From Nocardia higoensis (GTDB lineage: Bacteria > Actinomycetota > Actinomycetes > Mycobacteriales > Mycobacteriaceae): a stretch of 64,000 nucleotides of DNA. The position numbers and the translations under genes are program-made. The stretch is from contig NZ_JADLQN010000006.1 in the NCBI RefSeq assembly GCF_015477835.1, positions 209,516 through 273,515 of the forward strand, written 5' to 3'. Below are positions 44,701-52,200 of this stretch, piece after piece. The notes below the pieces were generated by a model. The model had not been told where the DNA came from and searched no databases. It saw nothing but the letters and a program-made list of their open reading frames with translations. Every line of letters begins with the position of its first letter. Position 1 is the stretch's first letter.

Positions 44701-45167
44701 CCGGCGACGCCTCGCAACTGGCCAAGCGGCTGGCGGGCCTGAGCCCGGCCGAACAACACGCGGTGGTGGTCGACCTGCTCAAGACCCCGATCTCGATGGT
44801 GCTCGGCTACTCGTCCCCCGACGCGGTGGCGCCGGACCGGGAATTCACCGAGATGGGAATCGACTCGCTGAGCTCCATCGAACTGGGCACCCACCTGCGC
44901 GCGATGACCGGCGTCAAACTGGCCAATTCGGTGATCTTCCAGTATCCGACGGTCAACCTGCTGGCCCGGCACGTGCTCGACCAGATCACCCCGCAGGACG
45001 CCGAACTGGCCGACCCGATCGTCTCCGAGGTCGAGATGCTGCTCGAACGCCTGGCCGCCATCCACGAGGACGGCCTGATCCCCGAGCCCCTGCTCGAACG
45101 GCTGACCGGCTCGATGGGCCGGTTGCGCGGTGGGGAGGTGGCCGCCGTCGACGGGGTCCGTTCGTGA
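38721..45167 (+). CDS. Type I PKS, KS-AT-DH-ER-like-KR-ACP
   Basis: A 2148-aa single-module synthase. KS (about 8-430): C179 in DTACSSS, H314 in HGTGT, H354. AT (about 540-860): S631 in GHSQGE, RIDVLQ and VASH (730-733), nearer to methylmalonyl than malonyl type. DH (about 900-1190): H942 in HALHGNVLVP, D1113. An ER-like region (about 1430-1735) keeps GGVGTAA but lacks the usual NFRD segment. KR (about 1735-1950): GGTGKIGG, Y1882. ACP: S2049 in GIDSL, then a docking-like tail (EVEMLLERLAAIHEDG). There is no thioesterase. ATG 38721 follows GGGAG. It overlaps the phosphoesterase by GTGA. The product is unknown; no loading domain is present. Confidence 0.93.
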   Translation: MQDDVTAVDPIAVVGMACRFPGQIDTPEALWHFVINGKHTSSKFPADRSMTELADIAAPEVVAAMAPMGGFIDEPGEFDPEFFGISPREAKAMDPQQRIVLELTWQALEDARIDPNTLHDSDTGVYVGAMGGDYAYLIPGQKDLDPGYVATGVSQSVLSGRISYALGLQGPTMSIDTACSSSLVAMHLAARALKAGECSLALAAGVSIMSTLTGFYALGQHGAISKEGRSKPYSADADGFCMSEGAAVLVLERLSDARRHGHQVFALLRGAAVNQDGATKGLTVPSTDAQRKVIEAALADAGLGYADVDVVEGHGTGTPVGDPIELEALLATYGSDRPDGQPLRLGSVKGNFGHTQAAAGLAGVIKMIEAMRHEAVPPSLGVSEPTGAVDWSTGAVEVVTETTPWPAGHRPRRAGVSSFGISGTNAHVIVEEPPRVNAPAAPAAPADGPRPAVVLWPISAKTPEALAAQATALAEHAGAHPEYRDADIGFALATTRATFDHRAVVLGGDREELLAGLAAVAAQQPVGPIRGQALAERGVVFVFPGQGGQYQGMARQLLAESAEFAASVAECDAAFAEFVDFSVADVLCEADGAPTLDRIDVLQPALFTTMVSLARLWRSLGIEPAGVIGHSQGEVAAAYVAGALSLRDAARVVALRSRALLELDGTGAMASINTSAGRVRELLADIPELEVAAVNSPSTTVVAGTRAGVDRVLEVCERDGLRARRIQVDVASHTGHMEAIAEQTREALAPITPRPSEILFFSTVTGDVLETENLGPDYWFANLRRTVNFDDGFQAAFQSGYNAFLEMSAHPVLTSAMHESLDQFGSFADSCLIAGSIEREDAGLRRFLASVSTAHVHGVSPDWRKIYDPACHQAVPLPTYPFQRQTYWLASVHNANGGKPSGLGLTDPGHPLLGAMAELPGADRFQFSTRLSVPTHGWICDHALHGNVLVPGAMLLELALHAGDKVASPRVEKLTMYTPVTLPAQGAVQVQLVIGEAKAGRRAIAIYSRQENEDAAAGENLWSLHADGVLTGPARAEDDDQHGLELWPPVGAEQALEPERAYETLAALGYHYGPIFQGMRAVWRRGEDIFAEVALPDSVADADKYGLHPALLDSAMQTVAAVASMMPTEPGAIRLPFAWERVELHAVGAKALRAKLTPAGPDRVRWVLGDSSGRTVAAGTLQVRSISMGTLAQRGLSGRQDSLFGVDWLSLPAQRTRYTARPGEWAVIGELPPGVPDTAGLTVYPDPDALYAAVADGTPAPKVVLAPRDTAGAWREAGTTESVREDLVRTLTRLQTWLADERFTETTLVLLSSGVQAADLAEPVADLAGAAVWGLVRSAQSEHQDRIVQLDHDDAGITLDQLATALGLEEPELVLRRGVFHGRRIRSGLDAVAAVGRRLSGPWRLDIPSSGNLDDVALAERTPVSDGPAPGSVRVELRAAGLSFPVALTGLDAVAGTPQRLVHEAAGVVRAVGAGVTAFAPGDEVFGLVDEIADTVDVTVRTGTGTDGAETGPGLLSHVPAGWSLAQAAAAPVAYLTALYALREIAAAQPGERVLVHSATGGVGTAAVHLAAHLGLEVYATASAGKQDVLRGMGFAEDHLADSRSAEFATRFAGRGIDIVLDLLPAEFTDASLGLLGGDGRFVDLARGAVRDPQQVRAGHGVGYHTFELGALDRATLAGLLADVAALAGSGVVPALPLTRFDIRQADAALRHLGEARHIGKVVLTWPAAFDPERTVLVTGGTGKIGGIIARHLVHAYGARHLLLTSRSGPAADGVDELVAELAEAGAQVRVEACDAADRDALAAVLARVPAEHRLGGVVHLAAALADATFDRITPDQVAAVLGAKADGAWHLHELTREADLSMFVLFSSAAGTFGAPGQANYAAANVFLDTLARRRYHEGLAATSMAWGWWAEDTSNTGSLDDKDRARLTRMGVTPIETTQALELFDAALATGRPYVVPVGMDLSLLRVASSVAELPPFFRALLHSRPRATGQTGDASQLAKRLAGLSPAEQHAVVVDLLKTPISMVLGYSSPDAVAPDREFTEMGIDSLSSIELGTHLRAMTGVKLANSVIFQYPTVNLLARHVLDQITPQDAELADPIVSEVEMLLERLAAIHEDGLIPEPLLERLTGSMGRLRGGEVAAVDGVRS

Positions 45168-46105
45168 ACCGGGTGCTCGCGATCTCCGACCTGCACGTCG
45201 GCCACCCCGGCAATCGGGACGTGGTCGACCTGATCCGGCCCACCTCGCCGGAGGACTGGCTGATCGTCGCCGGCGACGTGGGGGAGCGGATCGAGCACAT
45301 TCGCGGCGTGCTCGCCGCGCTGCGCAAACGGTTCGCGAAAGTCATCTGGGTGCCCGGCAACCACGAATTGTGGTGCACCGCGAACGATCCGGCGGCGCGG
45401 CGCGGCGAGGGCCGGTACCAGCGGCTGGTCGCCGAGTGCCGGGCACTCGGCGTGCTCACCCCCGAGGATCCGTATCCGGTGTGGGAGGGGCCGGGCGGCC
45501 CGGTGACGCTGGTGCCGATGTTCCTGCTCTACGACTACACCTTCCTGCCCCGCGGTGCCCGTACCAAAGCCGACGGGCTGGCGGCGGCCGCGGCCAGGGG
45601 CACGGTCGCCACCGACGAGACGCTGCTTGCCCACGATCCCTACCCATCGCGTGAGCAGTGGTGCCGCGCGCGCGTCGAGCTGACTCGCGAGCGGCTCGAC
45701 CACCTCGACCCGGCGCGACCGCTGGTGTTGATCAATCACTTCCCGCTGCTGCGGGAGCAGACCAGGATGCTGTGGCGCTCGGAGTTCGCGCTGTGGTGCG
45801 GCACCGAGCTGACCGCCGATTGGCACCGCAGCTACAACGTGCGCTGCGTCGTCTACGGGCACCTGCACATCCGGCGCACCGACCATTACGACGGTGTGCG
45901 CTTCGAAGAGGTCTCACTGGGCTATCCGCGCGAATGGCGCCGCCGCGGCCTGCCCGATCCGCTGTTGCGGGAAATCCTGCCCGGCCCCGCGCGTTCGGGG
46001 CGGGCGGGTAACGCGCTGACCCGCCGCGCGGTCGGCGGGGCGCTGCGCGCGGCGAGCGCGTTGTCCGATCCGATGTCCGGCCGCCGAGGGAGAACCGCAC
46101 GATGA
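45164..46105 (+). CDS. Metallophosphoesterase, PptH-like
   Basis: A 313-aa calcineurin-like phosphoesterase with all dinuclear-metal motifs: D9 and H11 in DLHVGH, D38 in GDVGE, N66/H67 in GNHELW, H192 in NHFP, H233/H235 in GHLH. Segments such as WLIVAGDV, AKVIWVPGNHELW, VPMFLLYDYTFLP, LWCGTELTADWH and GVRFEEVSLGYPREW strongly recall Rv2795c (PptH), which hydrolyses 4'-phosphopantetheine from carrier proteins. GTG 45164 overlaps the PKS stop, so it is made with the PKS. It probably deactivates ACPs here; that is inference from family resemblance. Confidence 0.85.
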   Translation: MNRVLAISDLHVGHPGNRDVVDLIRPTSPEDWLIVAGDVGERIEHIRGVLAALRKRFAKVIWVPGNHELWCTANDPAARRGEGRYQRLVAECRALGVLTPEDPYPVWEGPGGPVTLVPMFLLYDYTFLPRGARTKADGLAAAAARGTVATDETLLAHDPYPSREQWCRARVELTRERLDHLDPARPLVLINHFPLLREQTRMLWRSEFALWCGTELTADWHRSYNVRCVVYGHLHIRRTDHYDGVRFEEVSLGYPREWRRRGLPDPLLREILPGPARSGRAGNALTRRAVGGALRAASALSDPMSGRRGRTAR

Positions 46106-46332
46106 CCGACACCACCACCGCCCGCTCCCGGCTGGCCGGGGAACTGGGCGGCGACCTGGCCGCCCTCGACACACTGTCGCAGGAGCAGTGCGCGGACCTG
46201 CTCCTCCTGCTGGAGCAGGCCCCCGACCGTGACATCGAATGCTGCGAGCCGCAATTGCGCGACAACATCGACACCCTGCCGCGCCTGTGTCGTCCCGCCG
46301 TGCGCCGGGTCTTTCTGGGGCGGTGGCGATGA
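46102..46332 (+). CDS. 76-aa protein of the PKS operon, unknown
   Basis: A helical small protein with four cysteines (one in QEQCADLLLL, a CC pair in DIECCEPQL and one in LPRLCRP) and a basic C-terminus ending RRVFLGRWR. There is no carrier-protein serine motif and no recognised family. ATG 46102 overlaps the phosphoesterase stop (ATGA), and its own stop overlaps the mini-ORF start. The last 20 codons are part of a 71-bp tandem duplication. It may be a small partner or metal-binding subunit; no function is assigned. Confidence 0.7.
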   Translation: MTDTTTARSRLAGELGGDLAALDTLSQEQCADLLLLLEQAPDRDIECCEPQLRDNIDTLPRLCRPAVRRVFLGRWR

Positions 46333-46414
46333 CTGATCGCGCCACCCTGCCGCGCCTTTACCGTCCCGCCGTGCGCCGGGTCTTCCTGGGGCGGTGGCGA
46401 TGACCGATCGCGCC
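46273..46414 (+). repeat. 71-bp tandem duplication at a gene junction
   Basis: Copy 1 at 46273-46343, copy 2 at 46344-46414, 66 of 71 bases identical. Each copy contains the end of a reading frame, an ATGA overlap and the next start. It therefore creates the mini-ORF 46329-46403. Confidence 0.95.
46329..46403 (+). CDS. 24-codon mini-ORF created by duplication
   Basis: Starts with ATG 46329 (overlapping the upstream stop) and ends at TGA 46401-46403 (overlapping the next ATG at 46400). The peptide starts MTDRATLPRLYRPAV and ends RRVFLGRWR, so it fuses the next gene's N-terminus to the previous gene's C-terminus. The cysteine of the parent copy is Tyr here. It is probably translated by coupling; a product function is doubtful, but the frame has stayed open despite five substitutions. 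Confidence 0.5.
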   Translation: MTDRATLPRLYRPAVRRVFLGRWR

Positions 46415-46981
46415 ACCGCCCGCCAGCTCGCCCGGCTGTCCGCGGCGCTGCACGTGCCCGTCGAGCGGCTCGACCACCTCGCCGCCCTCGACATCGAGGA
46501 CCTGGCCGTGCTCACCGACCGGGTGCTGGCCAGGCTGCATGCCCGCTACGCCGCCCGCTACCGACGCCTCTACCGGCTCGGCCGCCGGTTTCCGCAGCGG
46601 CGCGCGGTGCCCTTCGCGGTGCGGCTGTTGCCGCCACGTCTGCTCGGTCGCGTCATCACCGCCGCGTTGTCGGACGAACACGACGTGGACACCGCCGCGG
46701 AGTCGCTGAACTCGATCGATCCCACGGTGATCGCCGACGCCGCGCCCTTCATCGACCCCGCGGCCATCGGCCGTGCCGCCCACCTGACCTCGAGTGAGGT
46801 CGTCGGCGAGGTGATGGCCGAACTGCTGCGCCGCCAGGATTTCGCCACGGCCGACCTGTTCGTGGACTACATGACGGCGCACATGAACGCCCCCGCAACC
46901 GAACCCGCGGTGCCCGCCGCACCCACGCCGCGCCGCCTGGGCGATCGGCTGACCGCCTTCGCGAAGAGGGGCCGGTCATGA
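46400..46981 (+). CDS. 193-aa helical protein of the PKS operon, unknown
   Basis: No family recognised. Predicted mostly helical: RQLARLSAALHVPVERLDHL, VLARLHARYAARYRRLYRLG, a hydrophobic stretch PFAVRLLPPRLLGRVITAAL, then FIDPAAIGRAAHLTS and a low-complexity Ala/Pro linker with a basic end (AFAKRGRS). ATG 46400 overlaps the mini-ORF stop and its own stop overlaps the methyltransferase start. The N-terminal pattern (LDHLAALDIEDL) faintly resembles the 76-aa protein (ALDTLSQEQCADL), so the two may be distant paralogues. Confidence 0.72.
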   Translation: MTDRATARQLARLSAALHVPVERLDHLAALDIEDLAVLTDRVLARLHARYAARYRRLYRLGRRFPQRRAVPFAVRLLPPRLLGRVITAALSDEHDVDTAAESLNSIDPTVIADAAPFIDPAAIGRAAHLTSSEVVGEVMAELLRRQDFATADLFVDYMTAHMNAPATEPAVPAAPTPRRLGDRLTAFAKRGRS

Positions 46982-47883
46982 CCGAGCGCCACCACGGAGG
47001 TGTCCCGTTCACGTCCGGCAGGCGCGGTGCGAGCGCCATCCGCGACGTCTCCGACACCGCGCGCTGGGTGGCCGTCCACCGGGGACGGGAATCCCTGCGT
47101 CCCGATGCCCTGTTCCACGACCCGCTGGCCGCCGAACTCGTCGGCGCGGACGGCGCGGACCTGGCCGACCCGCGCCTGCTGCCGCCCGGCGCCCGCGACC
47201 ACTGGCCCACCGTGGTGCGCACCCGGCTCATCGACGACCTGCTGTCGCGCTCGATCGCCGAGGGCTGCGATCGGGTCGTGAACCTGGCCGCGGGCCTGGA
47301 CACCCGGCCGTACCGGCTCCCTCTGCCCCCGGACCTCGGCTGGTACGAGGCCGATCTGCCCGATATGGTCGCAGGCAAGGACCGCGTGCTCGCCGGGCGC
47401 ACGCCGCACTGCCGCCGGATCAGTCGCGCTCTGGACGTGACCGACCGTCCCGCGCTGGAGGATTTCCTCGCCGAGGCCACCGCGGGCGCGGCCCGCCCGC
47501 TGGTGCTCACCGAGGGACTGTTGCCGTACCTGCCCGAGCCGCGCGTGCGCGACATCCGCGCCGCCGTGGGCGCCGCACCCGTGCACTGGTGGGTGTTCGA
47601 CCACTGGTCGCCGCTGATGCTGCGCGCGGTCAACACCCTGCTCGGCGGCGTCCTCGGCTCGGCGACTTGGCAGTTCGCCGCCCCGCTGACCTACTTCGAC
47701 GGCTGGACGCTCGACAGCGCGCGGTCGATTTTTCGCGCCGCCGCCCGGCTGCGGCGCGCCCCGCTGCCGTTCGCGCCATGGGCACTGCTGCCCGACCGGG
47801 GACTGCTCGGGCGACCGGAGAAATCACGCGTCTGGTGTGCGACCGTGCGCCTGCGCCGCGCGCCAGGAACAGGATCGGCATGA
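46978..47883 (+). CDS. SAM-dependent O-methyltransferase, LCMT/TIGR00027 type
   Basis: A 301-aa class I methyltransferase of the leucine-carboxyl/TIGR00027 group abundant in mycolata: VSDTARWVAVHRGRES, FHDPLAAELVG, the SAM motif VVNLAAGLDTRPYRLPL, WYEADLPDMVAGK and LVLTEGLLPYLPE. These methylate carboxyl or hydroxyl groups. Coupled by ATGA to both neighbours inside the PKS operon, it likely tailors the polyketide, perhaps as a methyl ester or ether (inference). Confidence 0.88.
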   Translation: MTERHHGGVPFTSGRRGASAIRDVSDTARWVAVHRGRESLRPDALFHDPLAAELVGADGADLADPRLLPPGARDHWPTVVRTRLIDDLLSRSIAEGCDRVVNLAAGLDTRPYRLPLPPDLGWYEADLPDMVAGKDRVLAGRTPHCRRISRALDVTDRPALEDFLAEATAGAARPLVLTEGLLPYLPEPRVRDIRAAVGAAPVHWWVFDHWSPLMLRAVNTLLGGVLGSATWQFAAPLTYFDGWTLDSARSIFRAAARLRRAPLPFAPWALLPDRGLLGRPEKSRVWCATVRLRRAPGTGSA

Positions 47884-49298
47884 ACACCATTCCCTCGGGT
47901 GGCCGCGTGGTCGGGCACGCGGTGGTCCTCGGCGGCGGCTTCGCCGGGATCCTCGCGGCGGGCGCGATCGCCCCGTACGCGGAAACGGTCACGGTGCTCG
48001 ACCGCGACGAGCCGCACGTCGCGCCGCAGCGGCGTCGTGGCGTCCCGCAGGACCGCCATCCGCATTTCCTCGGGCCCGGCGGCGCCGAATCGATCGAGGC
48101 CATGCTGCCCGGCGCGCACGCCGCGCTGTGGTCGGCAGGCGCCCGGCGTATCCGCACCACCGAGGACATGCTGCTCTACCTCAGCGCGGGTGGCTGGCTG
48201 CCGCGCTACCGGACCGAGCGGTTCGGCGTGGCGTGCAGCCGATCCCTGCTCGATCACGTGCTGCGCGAACGGGTCAGGCAGTTCGGCAATGTCGATTTCC
48301 GGGGCGACTGCCTGCCCACCGGACTGCTCGGTGACGCCCGCGCGGTCACCGGCGTGGCCTATCGGGATCTGCGCGACCGGTCCGGGCTCCGCTCGCTGCC
48401 CGCCGATCTCGTGGTCGACGCCACCGGCCGCGCGTCCCGCGCCTCGGCGCTGCTGGCCGGTCTCGGCGTGGGCGAGGCGCCCGTTCAGGTGGTCGACGCC
48501 GGGCACTCGTATGCCACCCGCCTCTATCGCGCCCGCCCCGGTGCCGAGACGAGCACCCCGCTGGTGCTGATCCAGGCCGAGACCGGGCGGGGCAGGCCCT
48601 CCGGCAACGGTGCGCTGCTGCCCATCGAAGACGGGGTGTGGATCGTCACCCTCGGCGGGCTGCGCGGGGCCGCGGTCCCCGACACCGGGGACGACTACCT
48701 CGGCTACGCCCGCCACGCACTGGGCACCCCGCTGCTGGCCGACCTGCTCGCCGACGCCGAACCGATCACCCCTGTCGTCCGCTCCCGCAGCACCTTCAAC
48801 CGCAGGCACCGCTTCGACCGGCTCTCCGGGTGGCCGCGCGGGTTCCTCGTCCTCGGTGACGCGGTGACCGCGCTGAACCCGGTCTACGGGCAGGGCCTCA
48901 CCGTCGCCGCGCGCGGTGCGGCGGCCTTGCGATCGGCGCTGGCCGAGGGCGAGCCGGTCACCCGGCGGCTGCAACGCGCCGTCGCCCGCTCGGCGGTACT
49001 GGCCTGGGAAGTGTCCACCCGCCAGGACCGGCGCTTCCCCCGCACTGTCGGCCCGGCACTCGGCCGGATCGACCGGCTCGCGCACGGCTACGCCGACCGG
49101 GTGATGCGCGCCGCCCAGTCCCGGCCCGCGGTCGGTGCCCGCCTCATCGACGCGATGTTCCTGGCCGCGCCCGCGGTGCGCAGCGTCGGGCACCCCGTGG
49201 TGGCGCTGGCCGCCGCGCTCGACGGCGGTGCTCCGCACCTGACCACGCCGCCGCTGACCGAGCGGGAGCGAGCGGTGCTGACCGGGGGACACCGATGA
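47880..49298 (+). CDS. FAD monooxygenase related to polyether epoxidases
   Basis: A 472-aa flavoprotein. Rossmann motif AVVLGGGFAGILAAGAI at the N-terminus, VLDRDEP, GVPQDRHPHFLGPGGAESIE, LLYLSAGGWLPRY and CSRSLLDHVLR follow the layout of MonCI/Lsd19-type squalene-epoxidase-like enzymes; the second FAD motif is FLVLGDAVTALNPVYGQGL. It may epoxidise or hydroxylate the polyketide. ATG 47880 overlaps the methyltransferase stop and its own stop overlaps the second PKS. No cyclising epoxide hydrolase is nearby. Confidence 0.85.
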   Translation: MNTIPSGGRVVGHAVVLGGGFAGILAAGAIAPYAETVTVLDRDEPHVAPQRRRGVPQDRHPHFLGPGGAESIEAMLPGAHAALWSAGARRIRTTEDMLLYLSAGGWLPRYRTERFGVACSRSLLDHVLRERVRQFGNVDFRGDCLPTGLLGDARAVTGVAYRDLRDRSGLRSLPADLVVDATGRASRASALLAGLGVGEAPVQVVDAGHSYATRLYRARPGAETSTPLVLIQAETGRGRPSGNGALLPIEDGVWIVTLGGLRGAAVPDTGDDYLGYARHALGTPLLADLLADAEPITPVVRSRSTFNRRHRFDRLSGWPRGFLVLGDAVTALNPVYGQGLTVAARGAAALRSALAEGEPVTRRLQRAVARSAVLAWEVSTRQDRRFPRTVGPALGRIDRLAHGYADRVMRAAQSRPAVGARLIDAMFLAAPAVRSVGHPVVALAAALDGGAPHLTTPPLTERERAVLTGGHR

Positions 49299-52200
49299 CC
49301 GGACCGGGCGAACCGATCGCGATCGTCGGCATGGCGGGCCGGTTCCCCGGCGCGGACAGCGTCGCGGACCTGTGGCGTCTGTTGTGCGCGGGCACCGATG
49401 CCGTCCGCGCCGCCCCACCGGAGGGCCGGGATATCGCACCGGCGTCCGGCGGCGATGTCCGTGTCCCCACGGCGGGCGGCTTCCTCGACGACGTGGCAGG
49501 CTTCGACGCCACCCTGTTCGGCATCTCCCCGCGCGAAGCCGCCGACATCGATCCGCAGCAGCGCCTGTTCCTCGAAACCGCCTGGCGGGCACTCGAAGAC
49601 GCGAACACGCCCGCCGACCGGTTGCGTGGTACCCGGACAGGCGTCTACGCGGGCGCCTCCTGGCACGACTACGCCACGCTGCGCTCGCGCACCGCGGTGC
49701 CGCCGACCCCGCACAGCGTGGTCGGCTCGGCGCTGGACATGATCGCGACCCGCGTTTCCTACACCCTCGAGATCACCGGCCCGAGCATGACCGTCGAAAC
49801 CGGCTGCTCCTCGGCCTCGGTCGCCGTCGACCTGGCCGTCCGAGCGCTGCGCTCCGGCGATATCGAGGCCGCGCTGGTCGGCGGGGTGAATCTGATCCTC
49901 GGACCGGAGGTGACCGCCGGTCTCGCCCATTTCGGCGCGCTGTCCCCGGACGGGCGCTGCGCGGCATTCGGCGCGGGCGCGAACGGTTTCGTGCGCGGCG
50001 AAGGCGTGGCCGTGCTCTACCTGAAGACGCTGTCGGCCGCTCGGCGCGACGGTGACCCGATCCGCGCGACCATCGTCGCAACGGCGGTGAACAACGACGG
50101 CGGGGGCGAAAGCCTGGTCACGCCCAGCCTCGCCGGCCAGCGCGACCTGTTGCGCCGCGCCTATCTCCACACCGGTCTGGATCCGGCGCGGCTCGGGTAC
50201 CTCGAAGCGCACGGCACCGGCACCGGCCGCGGCGACCCCGTCGAAGCGGGCGCGCTGGGGACGATCCTCGGTCGCCGCCGCCCACCGGACGCGGGCCCGC
50301 TGCCGATCGGCTCGATCAAGTCCGCCATCGGCCACCTGGAAGCCGCCGCGGGCATCGCCGGTCTGGTCAAAGCCGTGCTCTGCCTGGAACATCGGCACCT
50401 GCCCGCCACGCTGCACGCCGACACCCTCCGCCCGGACATCGACTTCGACACCCTGGGCGTGCGGGTGATGCGCGTTCCCGCCGCGCTGCCCGTCGGCCCC
50501 GGGACGCTCGTCGGTGTCAACTCGTTCGGCTGGGGCGGCACCAATGTCCACATCGTCCTCGGGCCCGCACCCGAGCCCACCGCTGTACCGGCCGCCCCGG
50601 TGCCTCGGTCCGGGAGGGCCGGCACGACCGTCGCCGACGGGTCGCCCGGGGTGGATGGTGTGTCGCGCGCACCGGGATCGCGCACTACGCCGGAACCCGG
50701 TGATGTGCCGGGCGCGCACGGAGCCTCCGCGGGTGCCGAAGCCTTCGGGCCTCGGAATGTGCCCGGATCCGGCGGAGCGCCGGAAACATCCGGCGTTCTG
50801 ATGGTCTCGGCGCAGGACGGTGCGACGCTACGCGAGCGCTGCGGAGCGCTGGCCGATCTGCTGACCTCGGATGCCACCACCATCGACGAGATGGGCGCGG
50901 CCCTGGCGGCTTTCGCGCCCGCCCTGCCCTGGCGCGCGGCCTTCCTCGTCGGCGACCACGCGGAAGCGGCGCCCGCGCTCGGCGCGTTCCGGGACGGGGG
51001 CCCCGACTCGCCCACGGTGCTGTCCGGACGCGCCCGCCCGGTCGGTCGGGTGGCTTTCGTCTTCCCCGGCCAGGGCTCGCAATGGCACAGCCCGGCCAGC
51101 GGCCTGTACGGCCGGGAACCGACGTTCACCGAGGTCGTCGACGACTGCGCGGCCGCCCTCGCCCGGCATGTGGACTGGGACGCCCACGCCGTGCTGACCG
51201 GCGCGGCCGGGCCCGGCTGGCTGGCCCGCGTCGACCAGGTGCAACCCGTGCTGTGGGCGTATTCGCTCGCCCTCGCGGCGCAGTGGCGTGCCATGGGCGT
51301 GCACCCGGATGTGGTGATCGGCCACAGCCAGGGCGAAATCGCCGCGGCGACCCTGGCCGGCCTGCTCGATGTCCGGTCCGCGGCCCGCATCGTCGCCCGC
51401 CGCAGCGCCGCCCTGCGCACGGTGGCGGGCACCGGCCGGATGCTGGCCGTCGACCTGTCCGCCGACGAGATCCCCGACGCCATAGCGGGTTTCGAGAGTT
51501 CCGTCGGCCTGGCCGTCCACAACGGCCCTCGCTCCTGCGTCCTGTCCGGCGACACCGACGCCGTCGACGCACTCGCCGAAATCCTCACCGCCGACGGCGT
51601 GTACTGCAGGCCGGTGAATGTCGACTACGCCTCCCACAGTCCACACATGGACCGCCTCGCCGCCGCCCTGCGCGCCGAACTCGCCGACCTCGGGTCCGCC
51701 GCCGAATCCGGCCGGTCACCGAGCGGCGGAATCGAGATGATGTCGACGGTCACCGTGCGTCCGCTGACCGCCCTCGATCCGGGCTACTGGGTCGACAATC
51801 TGCGCCGCCCGGTGCGTTTCGCCGAAGCGATGACCGCCGTGTTCGACGCGGGCGTCACCCATGTGATCGAGGTCGCCCCGCATCCGGTCCTGACTCCCGC
51901 CGTGGAACAACTCGCCGCCACCCGCCTCGACCCACCCGTCGTCCTGTCCTCCCTCACGCGCGATCGCGACCCCCTGCGCGAACTCGCCCGCGGCCGAGCC
52001 CTCGCCTTCCTGGCCGGACTCCGCCCGGTCGCCGACATCGCACCGCCGGACCGGAACCCGCTGCCGCACACGGTGATGCGCCGCAGCCGGTACTGGCTCC
52101 CGCCCGGCGCGCCCACCGAACCCGCCCCCGTGCCGCCGGTCCTGCGCCCCAGCCCCGCCGACCCGGCCGTCCAACAGGCCGCCGTCACATTGACCCGTCA

